Source: Thermoanaerobaculia bacterium | GTDB taxonomy: Bacteria > Acidobacteriota > Thermoanaerobaculia > UBA5066 | NCBI GenBank assembly: GCA_022071945.1 | Contig: JAJVIN010000010.1 | Coordinates: 1 to 38,973 of the forward strand | Length of the DNA stretch: 38,973 nucleotides | Direction of reading: 5' to 3' | Shown: piece after piece, positions 1 to 9,042 of the stretch | How positions within the stretch are numbered: the first letter of the stretch is position 1 | Layout: every line of letters starts with the position of its first letter | The notes under the pieces: generated by a model | The model's input: the letters and a program-made list of their open reading frames with translations, nothing else | Databases searched by the model: none | Told to the model about the DNA's origin: nothing | Translations under genes and position numbers: made by a program

Positions 1-805
<805 letters not shown>

Positions 806-883
806 CGAATCCTCCCTGGTTCCTCATGTCGTGTCGTCCGGTCAACGGGGACACTCGCGTTTTGGTTCTTCTGTCAACGGCCC

Positions 884-2959
884 CTAGACGGAGACCTTCG
901 CGATGATTCCGTCCGCGATCGCCTTCGGAACCTCGTCGTAACGTTCAAACTGCATCGTGTAGTTCGCCCGGCCCTGCGTGAGCGAGCGGAGCGTCGTAGC
1001 GTACCCGAACATCTCGGCGAGGGGAACACTCGCCTGAATGACCTGGAAGTTGAGACGCGGCTCCATGTGATTGATCTTGCCGCGGCGTGAGTTCAGGTCC
1101 CCGATGACATCGCCCATGAACTCCTCGGGCGTGACCGCCTCGACCGCCATCATCGGCTCGAGGATCACGGGTTGCGCCTTTTTCGCGCCGTCCTGGAACG
1201 CCATGGACCCGGCGATCTTGAAGGCCATTTCCGACGAGTCGACCTCGTGGAAGGAGCCGTCGTAGACCTCGATCTGGATGTTCACCGTCGGGTAGCCCGC
1301 GAGCACTCCGGTGAGCATGGCCTCGCGAATCCCCTGGTCGATGGGCTTGATGAACTCCCTCGGGATCGACCCGCCGACCGTGGCGTTGATGAACTCGTAT
1401 TCCTTCCCTTCCGGGTGCGGACGGAGCCGGAGCTTGACGTGCCCGTACTGCCCCTTGCCGCCCGACTGCCTCACGAACCGGCCCTCGGCCACCGCCTCCT
1501 TGCGGACCGTCTCGCGATAGGCCACCTGCGGCTTGCCGACGTTGGCCTGGACGTTGAATTCCCGCATCATCCGGTCGACGATGATCTCGAGGTGCAGCTC
1601 GCCCATTCCGGCGATGATCGTCTGGTTCGTTTCCTTGTCGGTCGTCACCTTGAAGGTCGGGTCTTCCTGCATGAGCTTGGCGAGGGCCATGCCCATCTTT
1701 TCCTGGTCGGCCTTCGTCTTCGGCTCGATGGAGAGCGTGATGACGGGCTCGGGGAACTTCATGGATTCCAGAACGACCACGGAGTTGCGATCGCAGATCG
1801 TGTCGCCCGTGGTCACGTTCTTCAGGCCCACGGCGGCGGCGATGTCGCCCGCCCAGACTTCCTTGATCTCCTCGCGCTTGTTGGCGTGCATCTTCAGGAG
1901 CCGGCCGACCCGCTCGTTCGTCTGCTTGGTCGAGTTGTAGATCGGCGAACCGGCGTCGAGATGCCCGGCGTAGACGCGGAAGAAGGCCAGCTGACCCACA
2001 AAGGGATCCGTCATGATCTTGAAGACGAGCCCGGCGAACGGAGCCTCGTCCTTCGTCTCGCGCAGCACCTCGTGGCCGCTGTCGTCGACGCCGCGGATGG
2101 GCGGGATGTCGATCGGCGAGGGCAAGAACGAGATGACGGCGTCGAGAAGCTGCTGGACGCCCTTGTTCTTGAAGGCGGTCCCGCAGACGACCGGGTGCAG
2201 CAAGCCCGCGCAGGAGGCGCGCCTGAGGGCGGCCCGGAGCTCCTCGGGCGTCGGGAGGACGCCCTCCATGTACTTTTCCATGAGCGCATCGTCGGACTCG
2301 ACGACCGCCTCCACGAGCTTCTCGCGGTAGGTGTCGTACATCGCCTTGTGGCTCGCGGGAACGTCACAGACCGTGAACTCGGCACCCAGGGTCTCGTCCT
2401 TGAACTGGTACGCCTTCTCCTCGATGAGGTCGATGATGCCCTCGAAGGTATCGCCGAAGCCCCACGGGATCTGGACGGGTGTCGGCTTGGCCCCGAGCTT
2501 GGTGACCATCATGTCGACGCACCGCTCGAAGTCCGCGCCGGTGCGGTCCATCTTGTTCACGAACGCGATGCGCGGAACTCCGTAGCGGTCCGCCTGGCGC
2601 CAGACCGTCTCGGACTGAGGCTCAACCCCGGAAACCGCGTCGAAGACCGCCACGGCGCCGTCGAGCACCCGAAGGGAGCGCTCGACCTCCGCGGTGAAGT
2701 CGACGTGTCCCGGCGTGTCGATGATGTTGATCCGGATTCCCTTCCAGAAGCACGTCGTGGCGGCGGACGTGATCGTGATGCCGCGCTCCTGCTCCTGGAC
2801 CATCCAGTCCATCGTCGCGGTGCCGTCGTGGACTTCACCGATCTTGTAGTTGACGCCCGTGTAATAGAGGATCCGCTCGGTAGTGGTCGTCTTACCGGCG
2901 TCAATATGAGCCATGATGCCGATGTTTCGGCACTTTTCCAAAGGTTGAGTTCTCGGCAT
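884..2959 (-). CDS. fusA: Elongation factor G
   Basis: Ribosomal translocase GTPase, which also acts in ribosome recycling with RRF (frr is at 23735-24298). 691 residues, the usual family length. The N-terminus has the G1 motif AHIDAGKT (17-24), a normal switch [18 protein letters not shown] and NKMD, followed by the domain II-V sequence of canonical EF-G. Its intact RGITI contrasts with the altered one in the adjacent EF-Tu. The ATG at 2959 gives the standard [23 protein letters not shown] start. It lies 222 bases after rpsG, an unusually long gap for this operon, and 78 bases before tuf. Confidence 0.98.
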   Translation of the reverse strand: MPRTQPLEKCRNIGIMAHIDAGKTTTTERILYYTGVNYKIGEVHDGTATMDWMVQEQERGITITSAATTCFWKGIRINIIDTPGHVDFTAEVERSLRVLDGAVAVFDAVSGVEPQSETVWRQADRYGVPRIAFVNKMDRTGADFERCVDMMVTKLGAKPTPVQIPWGFGDTFEGIIDLIEEKAYQFKDETLGAEFTVCDVPASHKAMYDTYREKLVEAVVESDDALMEKYMEGVLPTPEELRAALRRASCAGLLHPVVCGTAFKNKGVQQLLDAVISFLPSPIDIPPIRGVDDSGHEVLRETKDEAPFAGLVFKIMTDPFVGQLAFFRVYAGHLDAGSPIYNSTKQTNERVGRLLKMHANKREEIKEVWAGDIAAAVGLKNVTTGDTICDRNSVVVLESMKFPEPVITLSIEPKTKADQEKMGMALAKLMQEDPTFKVTTDKETNQTIIAGMGELHLEIIVDRMMREFNVQANVGKPQVAYRETVRKEAVAEGRFVRQSGGKGQYGHVKLRLRPHPEGKEYEFINATVGGSIPREFIKPIDQGIREAMLTGVLAGYPTVNIQIEVYDGSFHEVDSSEMAFKIAGSMAFQDGAKKAQPVILEPMMAVEAVTPEEFMGDVIGDLNSRRGKINHMEPRLNFQVIQASVPLAEMFGYATTLRSLTQGRANYTMQFERYDEVPKAIADGIIAKVSV

Positions 2960-3130
2960 AACCTATCTGATTCCTTGCCGGAGTGTCTGCGCCGTCGAAC
3001 CCTGGGGGCCTTCGCCCGCCTGGGAGGAGCCAGCCGTCTTTCGATTCGGGCCGTTCCTCCGGGGTTCCGCACGCTTTTGGCGTGGCCCGGGACGTTTTCG
3101 GGGACCTATCCGGAAATCCGGCTGGTTTCC

Positions 3131-3154
3131 CCGCCCGGGATCCGGGCCGGGCGG
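3131..3154 (-). other. Hairpin in the rpsG-fusA intergenic region
   Basis: Perfect 8-bp inverted repeat (CCGCCCGG/CCGGGCGG) with an 8-base loop, 27 bases past the rpsG stop and about 170 bases before fusA. No T tract follows, so it is not a standard intrinsic terminator. It could be an mRNA stability or processing element, or a GC-rich coincidence. Confidence 0.4.
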
Positions 3155-3181
3155 ATCAGAGTCCGCTCGGCCCACTGCAGC

Positions 3182-3658
<477 letters not shown>

Positions 3659-3670
3659 CTACCTTGATCC

Positions 3671-4048
3671 TTACTGCTTCTTCGGGCGCTTGGCCCCGTA
3701 CTTGGAACGGGACTGCTTGCGATTGGCCACACCGACAGCATCCAGGGTCCCCCGGATGATGTGGTAGCGAACGCCAGGGAGATCCTTGACGCGGCCCCCG
3801 CGGATCAAGACGATCGAGTGCTCCTGCAGATTGTGTCCGATCCCCGGGATGTAAGTCGTGACCTCGATCCCATTCGTCAGACGGACACGTGCGATCTTGC
3901 GGAGAGCCGAGTTCGGCTTCTTTGGCGTCGTCGTCTTGACCTGAGTGCACACGCCACGCCGCTGCGGACACGCCTGCAGGGCGGGCGACTTCGTCTTGTA
4001 CCGGACAGGGTCACGACCCATCCGAACGAGTTGGCTGATCGTCGGCAT
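3671..4048 (-). CDS. rpsL: 30S ribosomal protein S12
   Basis: Decoding-centre protein of the 30S subunit. 125 residues. Conserved blocks: N-terminal [35 protein letters not shown] (carrying the Lys whose mutation gives streptomycin resistance) and [12 protein letters not shown]. Both streptomycin-target lysines are wild type, which suggests sensitivity at this site. The ATG at 4048 has an AAGGAG five bases upstream. It is the first gene of the str operon, about 125 bases downstream of a consensus-like promoter. Confidence 0.98.
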   Translation of the reverse strand: MPTISQLVRMGRDPVRYKTKSPALQACPQRRGVCTQVKTTTPKKPNSALRKIARVRLTNGIEVTTYIPGIGHNLQEHSIVLIRGGRVKDLPGVRYHIIRGTLDAVGVANRKQSRSKYGAKRPKKQ

Positions 4049-4178
4049 CAGGCTCCTTCACCGCCCCAGGGTCAAACCCCAGAGACTCCTCACCATACGT
4101 AACTGTTGCTTTCGACGAGCGAACCGATCGACACCCGCAGACTGATCCGCAGGCGGGGGCTCGCGGCGAAACTCGTGA

Positions 4179-4207
4179 ATGCTAATAAAGAGCCATTCAT
4201 CTGTCAA
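4179..4207 (-). promoter_or_regulatory. Housekeeping-type promoter of the str operon
   Basis: On the minus strand TTGACA (4202-4207), 17-base spacer, TAGCAT (4179-4184). Perfect -35 and a 4/6 -10 with ideal spacing, about 130 bases upstream of rpsL with nothing else between. It probably drives rpsL-rpsG-fusA-tuf. Confidence 0.7.
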
Positions 4208-4272
4208 GCCGGTCGGCCGCTCGAAACCTCCCCAAGCTCTTCTTCGCCTGGGAGGCGCCCGCTCTTTCGGGC

Positions 4273-4301
4273 TTGTCGCCCTCGGGTTTCGGGAATAGAT
4301 T
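4273..4301 (+). promoter_or_regulatory. Candidate promoter of the SGNH-like gene
   Basis: TTGTCG (4273-4278), 17-base spacer, TAGATT (4296-4301). Each hexamer matches consensus at 4/6 with ideal spacing. It gives a leader of roughly 60 bases before the GGAGG-preceded ATG at 4370. Confidence 0.4.
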
Positions 4302-4369
4302 TCCATCAACAGGTTGGCTCGAGTCTGCCTCTTTTCGCACACGCGGCCAGAAGACGCGTGGAGGTGATC

Positions 4370-6106
4370 ATGACTCTGCCCTGGACGAAACCCCCAGCCG
4401 GTGCCGTTTTTCCCGGTTCTTTCGTCCTCCTGCTCCTGACTCTCGCGCCATGCCTTTCGGGGTTTGGAGCGGGACCGGCGGCTCCCTCGCCGATGGCCCT
4501 CAACCCTTCGGCGCCCTCCTCCCCCGTCAAGCTGGTCTTCCTTCACCACTCGACGGGAGAGAACTGGCTTGCGGACGGGAACGGCGATCTGGGCCTTTCC
4601 CTGCGGGACAACAACTACTTCGTCTCCGACACCTACTACGGCTGGGGACCTCGCGACGAGGAGCTCGGCGGCCCGATCGGCGACTCCACCGATATCGGCC
4701 ACTGGTACAACTGGTTCCTCGGTCCCAGCCGGAACACCCACATCTCGGCTGTCCTCGCGAACTCGGAGCGGAGCACCGAGTACACCCGGATGGGAAGAGA
4801 TCCGGGAGGCGAGAACCAGATCGTGATGTTCAAGTCGTGCTTTCCGAACTCCAACCTGAAGGGAAGCTCCTCCGCCCCCGTTCCGGCCCTCTCCCAGAAT
4901 CCCCTTCGGGGCCAGGACTCTTACTCGGACGCCCACACCTTCGCCAACGCGAAGGGGATCTACGTCGCCCTCCTCGATTTCTTCGCGACCCGGACCGACA
5001 AGCTCTTCATCATCGTCACGGCTCCCCCGCTGCGCCAGGAGGAGACGGAATCTCAGTACGCCGCCAACGCCCGGGCGTTCAACACCTGGCTGGCGCGGGA
5101 CTGGCTCGCCCACTACCCGAACCGGAACGTGTTCGTGTTCGACTTCTACAACGTCCTCACTTCCAACGGCGGTTCGACCCGGACGAATGACCCGAACACG
5201 AATGACACGGGACGCGCGGACGGGAATCACCATCGCCTTCGCGACGGAGGCATCCAGCACAGCCAGACGGTCAACCATTCCACCTCCGCGTACTGGACCG
5301 GAGACAGCCATCCGAGCGGGGCGGGCAATCAGAAGGCCACGGCCGAGTTCCTGCCGCTCCTGAACATTGCCTATCACTGCTGGAAGGGCACGGGAGGCTG
5401 CTCCGGGACGACGGCTGCCTACACCACCATCATCCCGGCGGTGTCTCACAGCCCGGGGATGGGTACGAGCCAGTGGAGGTCCGACGTCGCGGGGGTGAAC
5501 CTCTCCTCGACGGCAGCCGCCGTCCAGGTGACCTACCTGCCGTCCTCCGGCGAGGCCGTCACCGAACCCTCGACGGTTCCGGCCAACGGCATCCGTGAGT
5601 GGCCCGACATCCTCTGCTCCCTGTTCCGGATGAGCTCTTCCGCCGAGACATCGGGCGTCCTGAAGTTCACGTCCGACCGGCCGCTGCTCTTGACGTCCCG
5701 GACCTTCAACGAAGACCCGAGCGGGACTTTTGGAGCGTTCCTCCCACAGGTCGCGAGCGACGGGGGAATCACTCACGGTCAGAAGGGTTATCTCCCGCAC
5801 TTGAAGAAGAGCAGCAGATTCCGGACGAACCTCGGAATCACGAACCTCGGTTCGACGGACGTCGAGGTCGGCGTACGGCTGTACGGCAAGGACGGCGAGT
5901 CTCTCGGGGTCGAGCTCGTACTCCCCGTGCCCGCAGGGTCGTTCCGCCAGGTCACGGACGTGTTCGGGCAGTGCGAGACGGGGATGAACGAAATCGCCTA
6001 CGCGGAGTTGGACGTGAGAACGAGCGGGGGCCGGATCTGGGCCTTCGCCTCGATGATCGACAACGTCACGAACGACCCGACCATCATCCCGCTGCTCGTG
6101 CCGTGA
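4370..6106 (+). CDS. Secreted SGNH-hydrolase-like protein with a C-terminal beta-rich module
   Basis: 578 residues from ATG 4370, chosen because GGAGG lies five bases upstream and it opens a signal peptide (hydrophobic residues 13-33, FVLLLLTLAPCLSG). The middle domain begins VKLVFLHHSTGENW and contains FKSCFPNSN, IIVTAPPLR and near residues 312-314 DSHPSG, resembling the last SGNH/GDSL block (DxxH). S61 in HHSTG is a candidate nucleophile but is not in a classical GDSL motif, so esterase activity is only a hypothesis. From about residue 360 two repeated half-modules follow (IPAVSHSPG...WRSDV; LPHLKKSSRFRTNLGITN; ending DNVTNDPTIIP). I recognise this from memory as a recurrent C-terminal domain of secreted acidobacterial proteins. 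It is probably extracellular or surface-associated. The adjacent lipoprotein gene has its own apparent promoter. Confidence 0.75.
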   Translation: MTLPWTKPPAGAVFPGSFVLLLLTLAPCLSGFGAGPAAPSPMALNPSAPSSPVKLVFLHHSTGENWLADGNGDLGLSLRDNNYFVSDTYYGWGPRDEELGGPIGDSTDIGHWYNWFLGPSRNTHISAVLANSERSTEYTRMGRDPGGENQIVMFKSCFPNSNLKGSSSAPVPALSQNPLRGQDSYSDAHTFANAKGIYVALLDFFATRTDKLFIIVTAPPLRQEETESQYAANARAFNTWLARDWLAHYPNRNVFVFDFYNVLTSNGGSTRTNDPNTNDTGRADGNHHRLRDGGIQHSQTVNHSTSAYWTGDSHPSGAGNQKATAEFLPLLNIAYHCWKGTGGCSGTTAAYTTIIPAVSHSPGMGTSQWRSDVAGVNLSSTAAAVQVTYLPSSGEAVTEPSTVPANGIREWPDILCSLFRMSSSAETSGVLKFTSDRPLLLTSRTFNEDPSGTFGAFLPQVASDGGITHGQKGYLPHLKKSSRFRTNLGITNLGSTDVEVGVRLYGKDGESLGVELVLPVPAGSFRQVTDVFGQCETGMNEIAYAELDVRTSGGRIWAFASMIDNVTNDPTIIPLLVP

Positions 6107-6120
6107 GCCGAGGGCTGCCG

Positions 6121-6126
6121 TAGACT
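6121..6126 (+). promoter_or_regulatory. Candidate -10 element placed for a leaderless mRNA
   Basis: TAGACT lies only six bases before the ATG at 6133. No Shine-Dalgarno is visible, and no good -35 is present. The spacing would start the transcript at or next to the start codon. Confidence 0.35.
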
Positions 6127-6132
6127 GAACGC

Positions 6133-7758
6133 ATGCCAGCCGGAAGAGGGCCCCTTGCCGGGCGGCCGCGATTGGGCACGGCCGCGCGCACGCTGAAGAA
6201 CCCCGCGAAACGGTTCGGTGCCGGCGTCGTGGCGGCCCTTGCCGTCCTCGGGACCCTCGTTTCTGCGTGCGGCGGAAGGGCGCCGGGGAAGGAGACCGCG
6301 ACGGTCGTCATCCTGGCCGAGAGAGACGTCGAGGGACTCGACCCGCACCTGGCGGGCCACATCCGGCAGACCCAGAGCGTCCTCGCCAACATGTACGAGG
6401 GCCTCGTGACGCTCGGCACGCAGATGGAGATCACGCCCGGCCTCGCGACATCCTGGACGAATCCGGATGAGCTGACGTGGGAGTTCCGGCTGCGGGAGGA
6501 CGTCGTCTTTCACTCCGGAGGAAAGCTCACGGCCGGCGACGTCGTTTACAGTCTGGAGCGGGCGCGGAGCCACCCGAAGTCCACGCACCGGGAAGTCCTC
6601 CCGAACGTCGTCATCGAGGAGGCGACCGAGAGCTCGGTTCGCATCCGGACTCCCAAGCCCGACGCCTTCCTGCTTTCTCAACTTCGCAGCATCGCGATTC
6701 TCTCCAGGGACTTCGTGGAGAAGGAGGGCGAAGCCGCTCTCGAGTCGAGGTCGGCCGGCACGGGGCCCTTCTTTCTCGGCACGAGGACACCCGGATCGAG
6801 CGTGGAGCTCCTGCGGTTCGAGAAGTACTGGCGAGGGCCTGCCTCCATCCCGAGAGGACTCGTTCTGGCGAAGGGGTTTGAAGATCCGCATCTTGCGACC
6901 GTCGTCCCGGAAGGGGCGAAGGTCGTCTTTTTCGCCCGTCCGGGAACAGATCTCTTCGAGAAGGGCCAGAAGATCGCCCGGCCGTCCGTGGTGCCCAGCC
7001 TCTCGGTGGTGTATCTCGGTTTCGATCTGAGGCCGAGAGCCGCCGGCGGAAAGGAGAACCCCTTCCTCGACATCCGGGTGCGCAGGGCCGTTTCCAGGGC
7101 GCTGGACTGGAGAGAGATCGCGAGGGACACGACGTCCGGGCAGGGTTTTCGTCCAACCCAGATGGTTTCTCCTCTCGTCTTCGGGTTCGACCCGTCGATT
7201 CCGGCCGTCGACCCCGATCTGCGAGAGGCCCGGGCTCTCCTTTCACAGACTCCGTGGGCTGACGGCCTCGAGGTCGAGCTCGATGTTCGCGAGATCATGT
7301 CGGGATACGGCGCCCCGATCTCCCGGAGTCTTCAGGGACTCGGCTGGCGGGTCAAGGTGAACACCCTCCCTGAGGATGCCTTCTTTGACCGGATCGCCCG
7401 GGGAACCGCTCCCCTCTACGTGCTCAGGTTCTCCTGCAGGAGCGGAGACGCGCAGGAGCTCCTGGACCGATGGGTCCACTCGCGAGATGCGGTCAGGGGC
7501 TTTGGGAGCGCGAACAACTCGTACGAGAAGAACCCGGTTCCCGGGCTGGACGCGGCGATCGAGGAGGCACGGCGCGATCTCGATCCTCGTTCCCGCAAGG
7601 TGAAGCTCCAGTCCGCGATTCGCGCGGTGCACGAGGCCGTTCTCGCGGTCCCGGTCTACATCGAACAGCAGGTCGCGTTCATCCCGCCGGGCCTTTCCTG
7701 GGATGCTCGCGCGGACAGCGCCCGCCTTCTTTACGACGCAAAGCTCACGGATCCCTGA
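6133..7758 (+). CDS. Family 5 extracellular solute-binding lipoprotein (peptide/oligopeptide type)
   Basis: 541 residues. A basic N-terminus and hydrophobic stretch (28-45) end in the lipobox VSAC with C46 as the lipidated residue, so it should be anchored in the cell envelope facing the periplasm. The body matches SBP_bac_5 proteins (DppA/OppA type): LAERDVEGLDPHLAGH, NMYEGLVTLG, LATSW, WEFRLREDVVFHSGGKLTAGDVVYSLERA, GTGPFFLG, and DIRVRRAVSRALDW in the second lobe. These bind peptides, nickel or sugars for ABC importers. No permease or ATPase genes are adjacent, so it is an orphan here and its ligand cannot be predicted. It starts 26 bases after the SGNH-like gene and converges on the hydrolase gene 35 bases past its stop. 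Confidence 0.88.
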   Translation: MPAGRGPLAGRPRLGTAARTLKNPAKRFGAGVVAALAVLGTLVSACGGRAPGKETATVVILAERDVEGLDPHLAGHIRQTQSVLANMYEGLVTLGTQMEITPGLATSWTNPDELTWEFRLREDVVFHSGGKLTAGDVVYSLERARSHPKSTHREVLPNVVIEEATESSVRIRTPKPDAFLLSQLRSIAILSRDFVEKEGEAALESRSAGTGPFFLGTRTPGSSVELLRFEKYWRGPASIPRGLVLAKGFEDPHLATVVPEGAKVVFFARPGTDLFEKGQKIARPSVVPSLSVVYLGFDLRPRAAGGKENPFLDIRVRRAVSRALDWREIARDTTSGQGFRPTQMVSPLVFGFDPSIPAVDPDLREARALLSQTPWADGLEVELDVREIMSGYGAPISRSLQGLGWRVKVNTLPEDAFFDRIARGTAPLYVLRFSCRSGDAQELLDRWVHSRDAVRGFGSANNSYEKNPVPGLDAAIEEARRDLDPRSRKVKLQSAIRAVHEAVLAVPVYIEQQVAFIPPGLSWDARADSARLLYDAKLTDP

Positions 7759-7793
7759 GTCCACCGGCTCGCCGCCGGACCCCTCCGTCACGG

Positions 7794-8846
7794 TCAGTTC
7801 GCGAGGTCTCTCTCCTTCAGCCAGCCGCTGATGACGGGCCAGACGACGCGTGGAGCTTCGGACCCACAAATCAAATCGCAGTGTCCGAAGGAAACGCCAT
7901 CGGTCTTCAGGCCAAACTCGCGCCAGGTTTTGTCGGGACCCCGGAGGTTCCGGAAAGCCCCCTCCACCGAGGGGGCGGGAACCGCCGTATCGCGATCACC
8001 CGTGACGAACAGCGCCGGGACCTCGACCTCCCTCAAGCGCTTCTCGAAGTCGCGTTCGCGGTTCGCGTCGTGGAACTCGCCGGAGTTGGCCCAGCGAACC
8101 ATGATCCCGATCACGGCCGTGCCGGTGCGATCGAAGCCCATGCCGATCCGCTCGAGGAGAATGTCGCGCTCGATCGACCGCGGCAGCCAGATGTGGTCGA
8201 GCACCCGGTTCCGAGGGTGATCGATGACGCCGATCAGCGGCAGGGCCAGCGCTCCGATGACGTCGATCATGAAGGAATCAGGAAGCAGGTGATCGACCCG
8301 GAAGACTCCCTGAAGAAAGCCCAGCGCCCTCGCCAGCGCCCGCAGGAGCGGGACTCCCTGTCCGAGATGGCACGGACCGGCGATCGGAACGAGACCCTTC
8401 AGGTACGGCTGCTGGTCCGGCGCCGCGGCGTAGGAGATCGTCCCTCCCAGGGAATGGCCGATGATGAAGACCTTCTCGTGCCGGGAGAGTCTCCGGACGA
8501 ACTCGATCAACGCGGGCACGTCGTAGTCGACGTAGTCGTCGAACTCCCTCGGATAGGGCGAACCGTTCGCGCGGGAGAGGCCGTGTCCCCTGAGCTCGGC
8601 GTTGTAGACATCGAAGCCTTCACCGACGAGGTAGTTCATCATCGAGCGCCGGCTCAAGTCGTAGCTGAACCGGTTCTGGCCGAGTCCGTGAATGAGAATG
8701 ACCGGAGCGCTCTCCCGATTCAGCTCGACGGGTCTCTTTCGGGTGAGGATGAGCTTCACGCCATCGCTCGTTTCGACCTCGAAGAGTTCCTTGTACAGCA
8801 GTGTGGTGGTGTCGAGGTTGATGACCTCGCGTGTCCTGTGTCCCAC
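7794..8846 (-). CDS. Alpha/beta-fold serine hydrolase
   Basis: 350 residues. The start is GTG at 8846, supported by an AGGAGGA Shine-Dalgarno just upstream. Fold markers: oxyanion HGLG (53-56), ELRGHGLS (84-91), nucleophile elbow GHSLGG with S132, acid D284/D286 in VTGDRD, and H322 in FGHCDL. It looks like the lipase/thioesterase side of the superfamily with a large lid region (about 150-250). No signal peptide is visible, so it is probably cytoplasmic. The substrate is unknown. It is transcribed in the same direction as rpoC but lies beyond the rpoC terminator and has its own candidate promoter. Confidence 0.88.
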   Translation of the reverse strand: MGHRTREVINLDTTTLLYKELFEVETSDGVKLILTRKRPVELNRESAPVILIHGLGQNRFSYDLSRRSMMNYLVGEGFDVYNAELRGHGLSRANGSPYPREFDDYVDYDVPALIEFVRRLSRHEKVFIIGHSLGGTISYAAAPDQQPYLKGLVPIAGPCHLGQGVPLLRALARALGFLQGVFRVDHLLPDSFMIDVIGALALPLIGVIDHPRNRVLDHIWLPRSIERDILLERIGMGFDRTGTAVIGIMVRWANSGEFHDANRERDFEKRLREVEVPALFVTGDRDTAVPAPSVEGAFRNLRGPDKTWREFGLKTDGVSFGHCDLICGSEAPRVVWPVISGWLKERDLAN

Positions 8847-8885
8847 GAAGGCTCCTCCTTGAGGATCGCGGACGGGCCCGTGGGG

Positions 8886-8894
8886 ATTATCTCA
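8886..8894 (-). promoter_or_regulatory. Candidate extended -10 promoter of the hydrolase gene
   Basis: Minus strand TGAGATAAT: a 5/6 -10 (GATAAT) preceded by TG at the extended -10 position. No recognisable -35. It lies 40 bases before the GTG start, with the Shine-Dalgarno between them. Confidence 0.4.
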
Positions 8895-8975
8895 GGGGAA
8901 GGCCGCCGGGCCATGGGGACGGCCCGACGGCCAGGAAGGCGCGCACCCGGGCACCACCGCCCTCATCAAGAGGAA

Positions 8976-9001
8976 ACGGCGGGGGGCTGACCCCCCGCCG
9001 T
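8976..9001 (-). terminator. Intrinsic terminator of the rpoBC operon
   Basis: Perfect 11-bp GC-rich stem (ACGGCGGGGGG pairs with CCCCCCGCCGT) with a 4-base loop, 41 bases past the rpoC stop. On the minus strand it is followed by a T-rich TTTCCTCTT. The other strand also continues T-rich, so it may work in both directions. Confidence 0.85.
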
Positions 9002-9042
9002 CTCGTTTGTTGGCGTGCTTGCCTGGCTGCGGGCGAATCGAG

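Larger units (their letters stand above)
4049..4369. other. Divergent intergenic region (321 bases)
   Basis: Separates rpsL (minus) from the secreted SGNH-like gene (plus). It contains the str-operon promoter at 4179-4207, a candidate plus-strand promoter at 4273-4301 and the Shine-Dalgarno of the plus gene at 4360-4364. An open frame runs through it into the plus gene, but codons before 4370 show no protein-like character, so they were not called coding. Confidence 0.6.

Noticed and set aside
4058-5800. 580-codon minus-strand open frame opposite the SGNH-like gene
   Set aside because: The plus gene has a signal peptide, Shine-Dalgarno and conserved modules; the minus frame is Gly/Arg/Val-rich with none.
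7759-7793. Terminator between the convergent lipoprotein and hydrolase genes
   Set aside because: Only a 5-bp CCGGC/GCCGG stem without a T tract is present; too weak to call.
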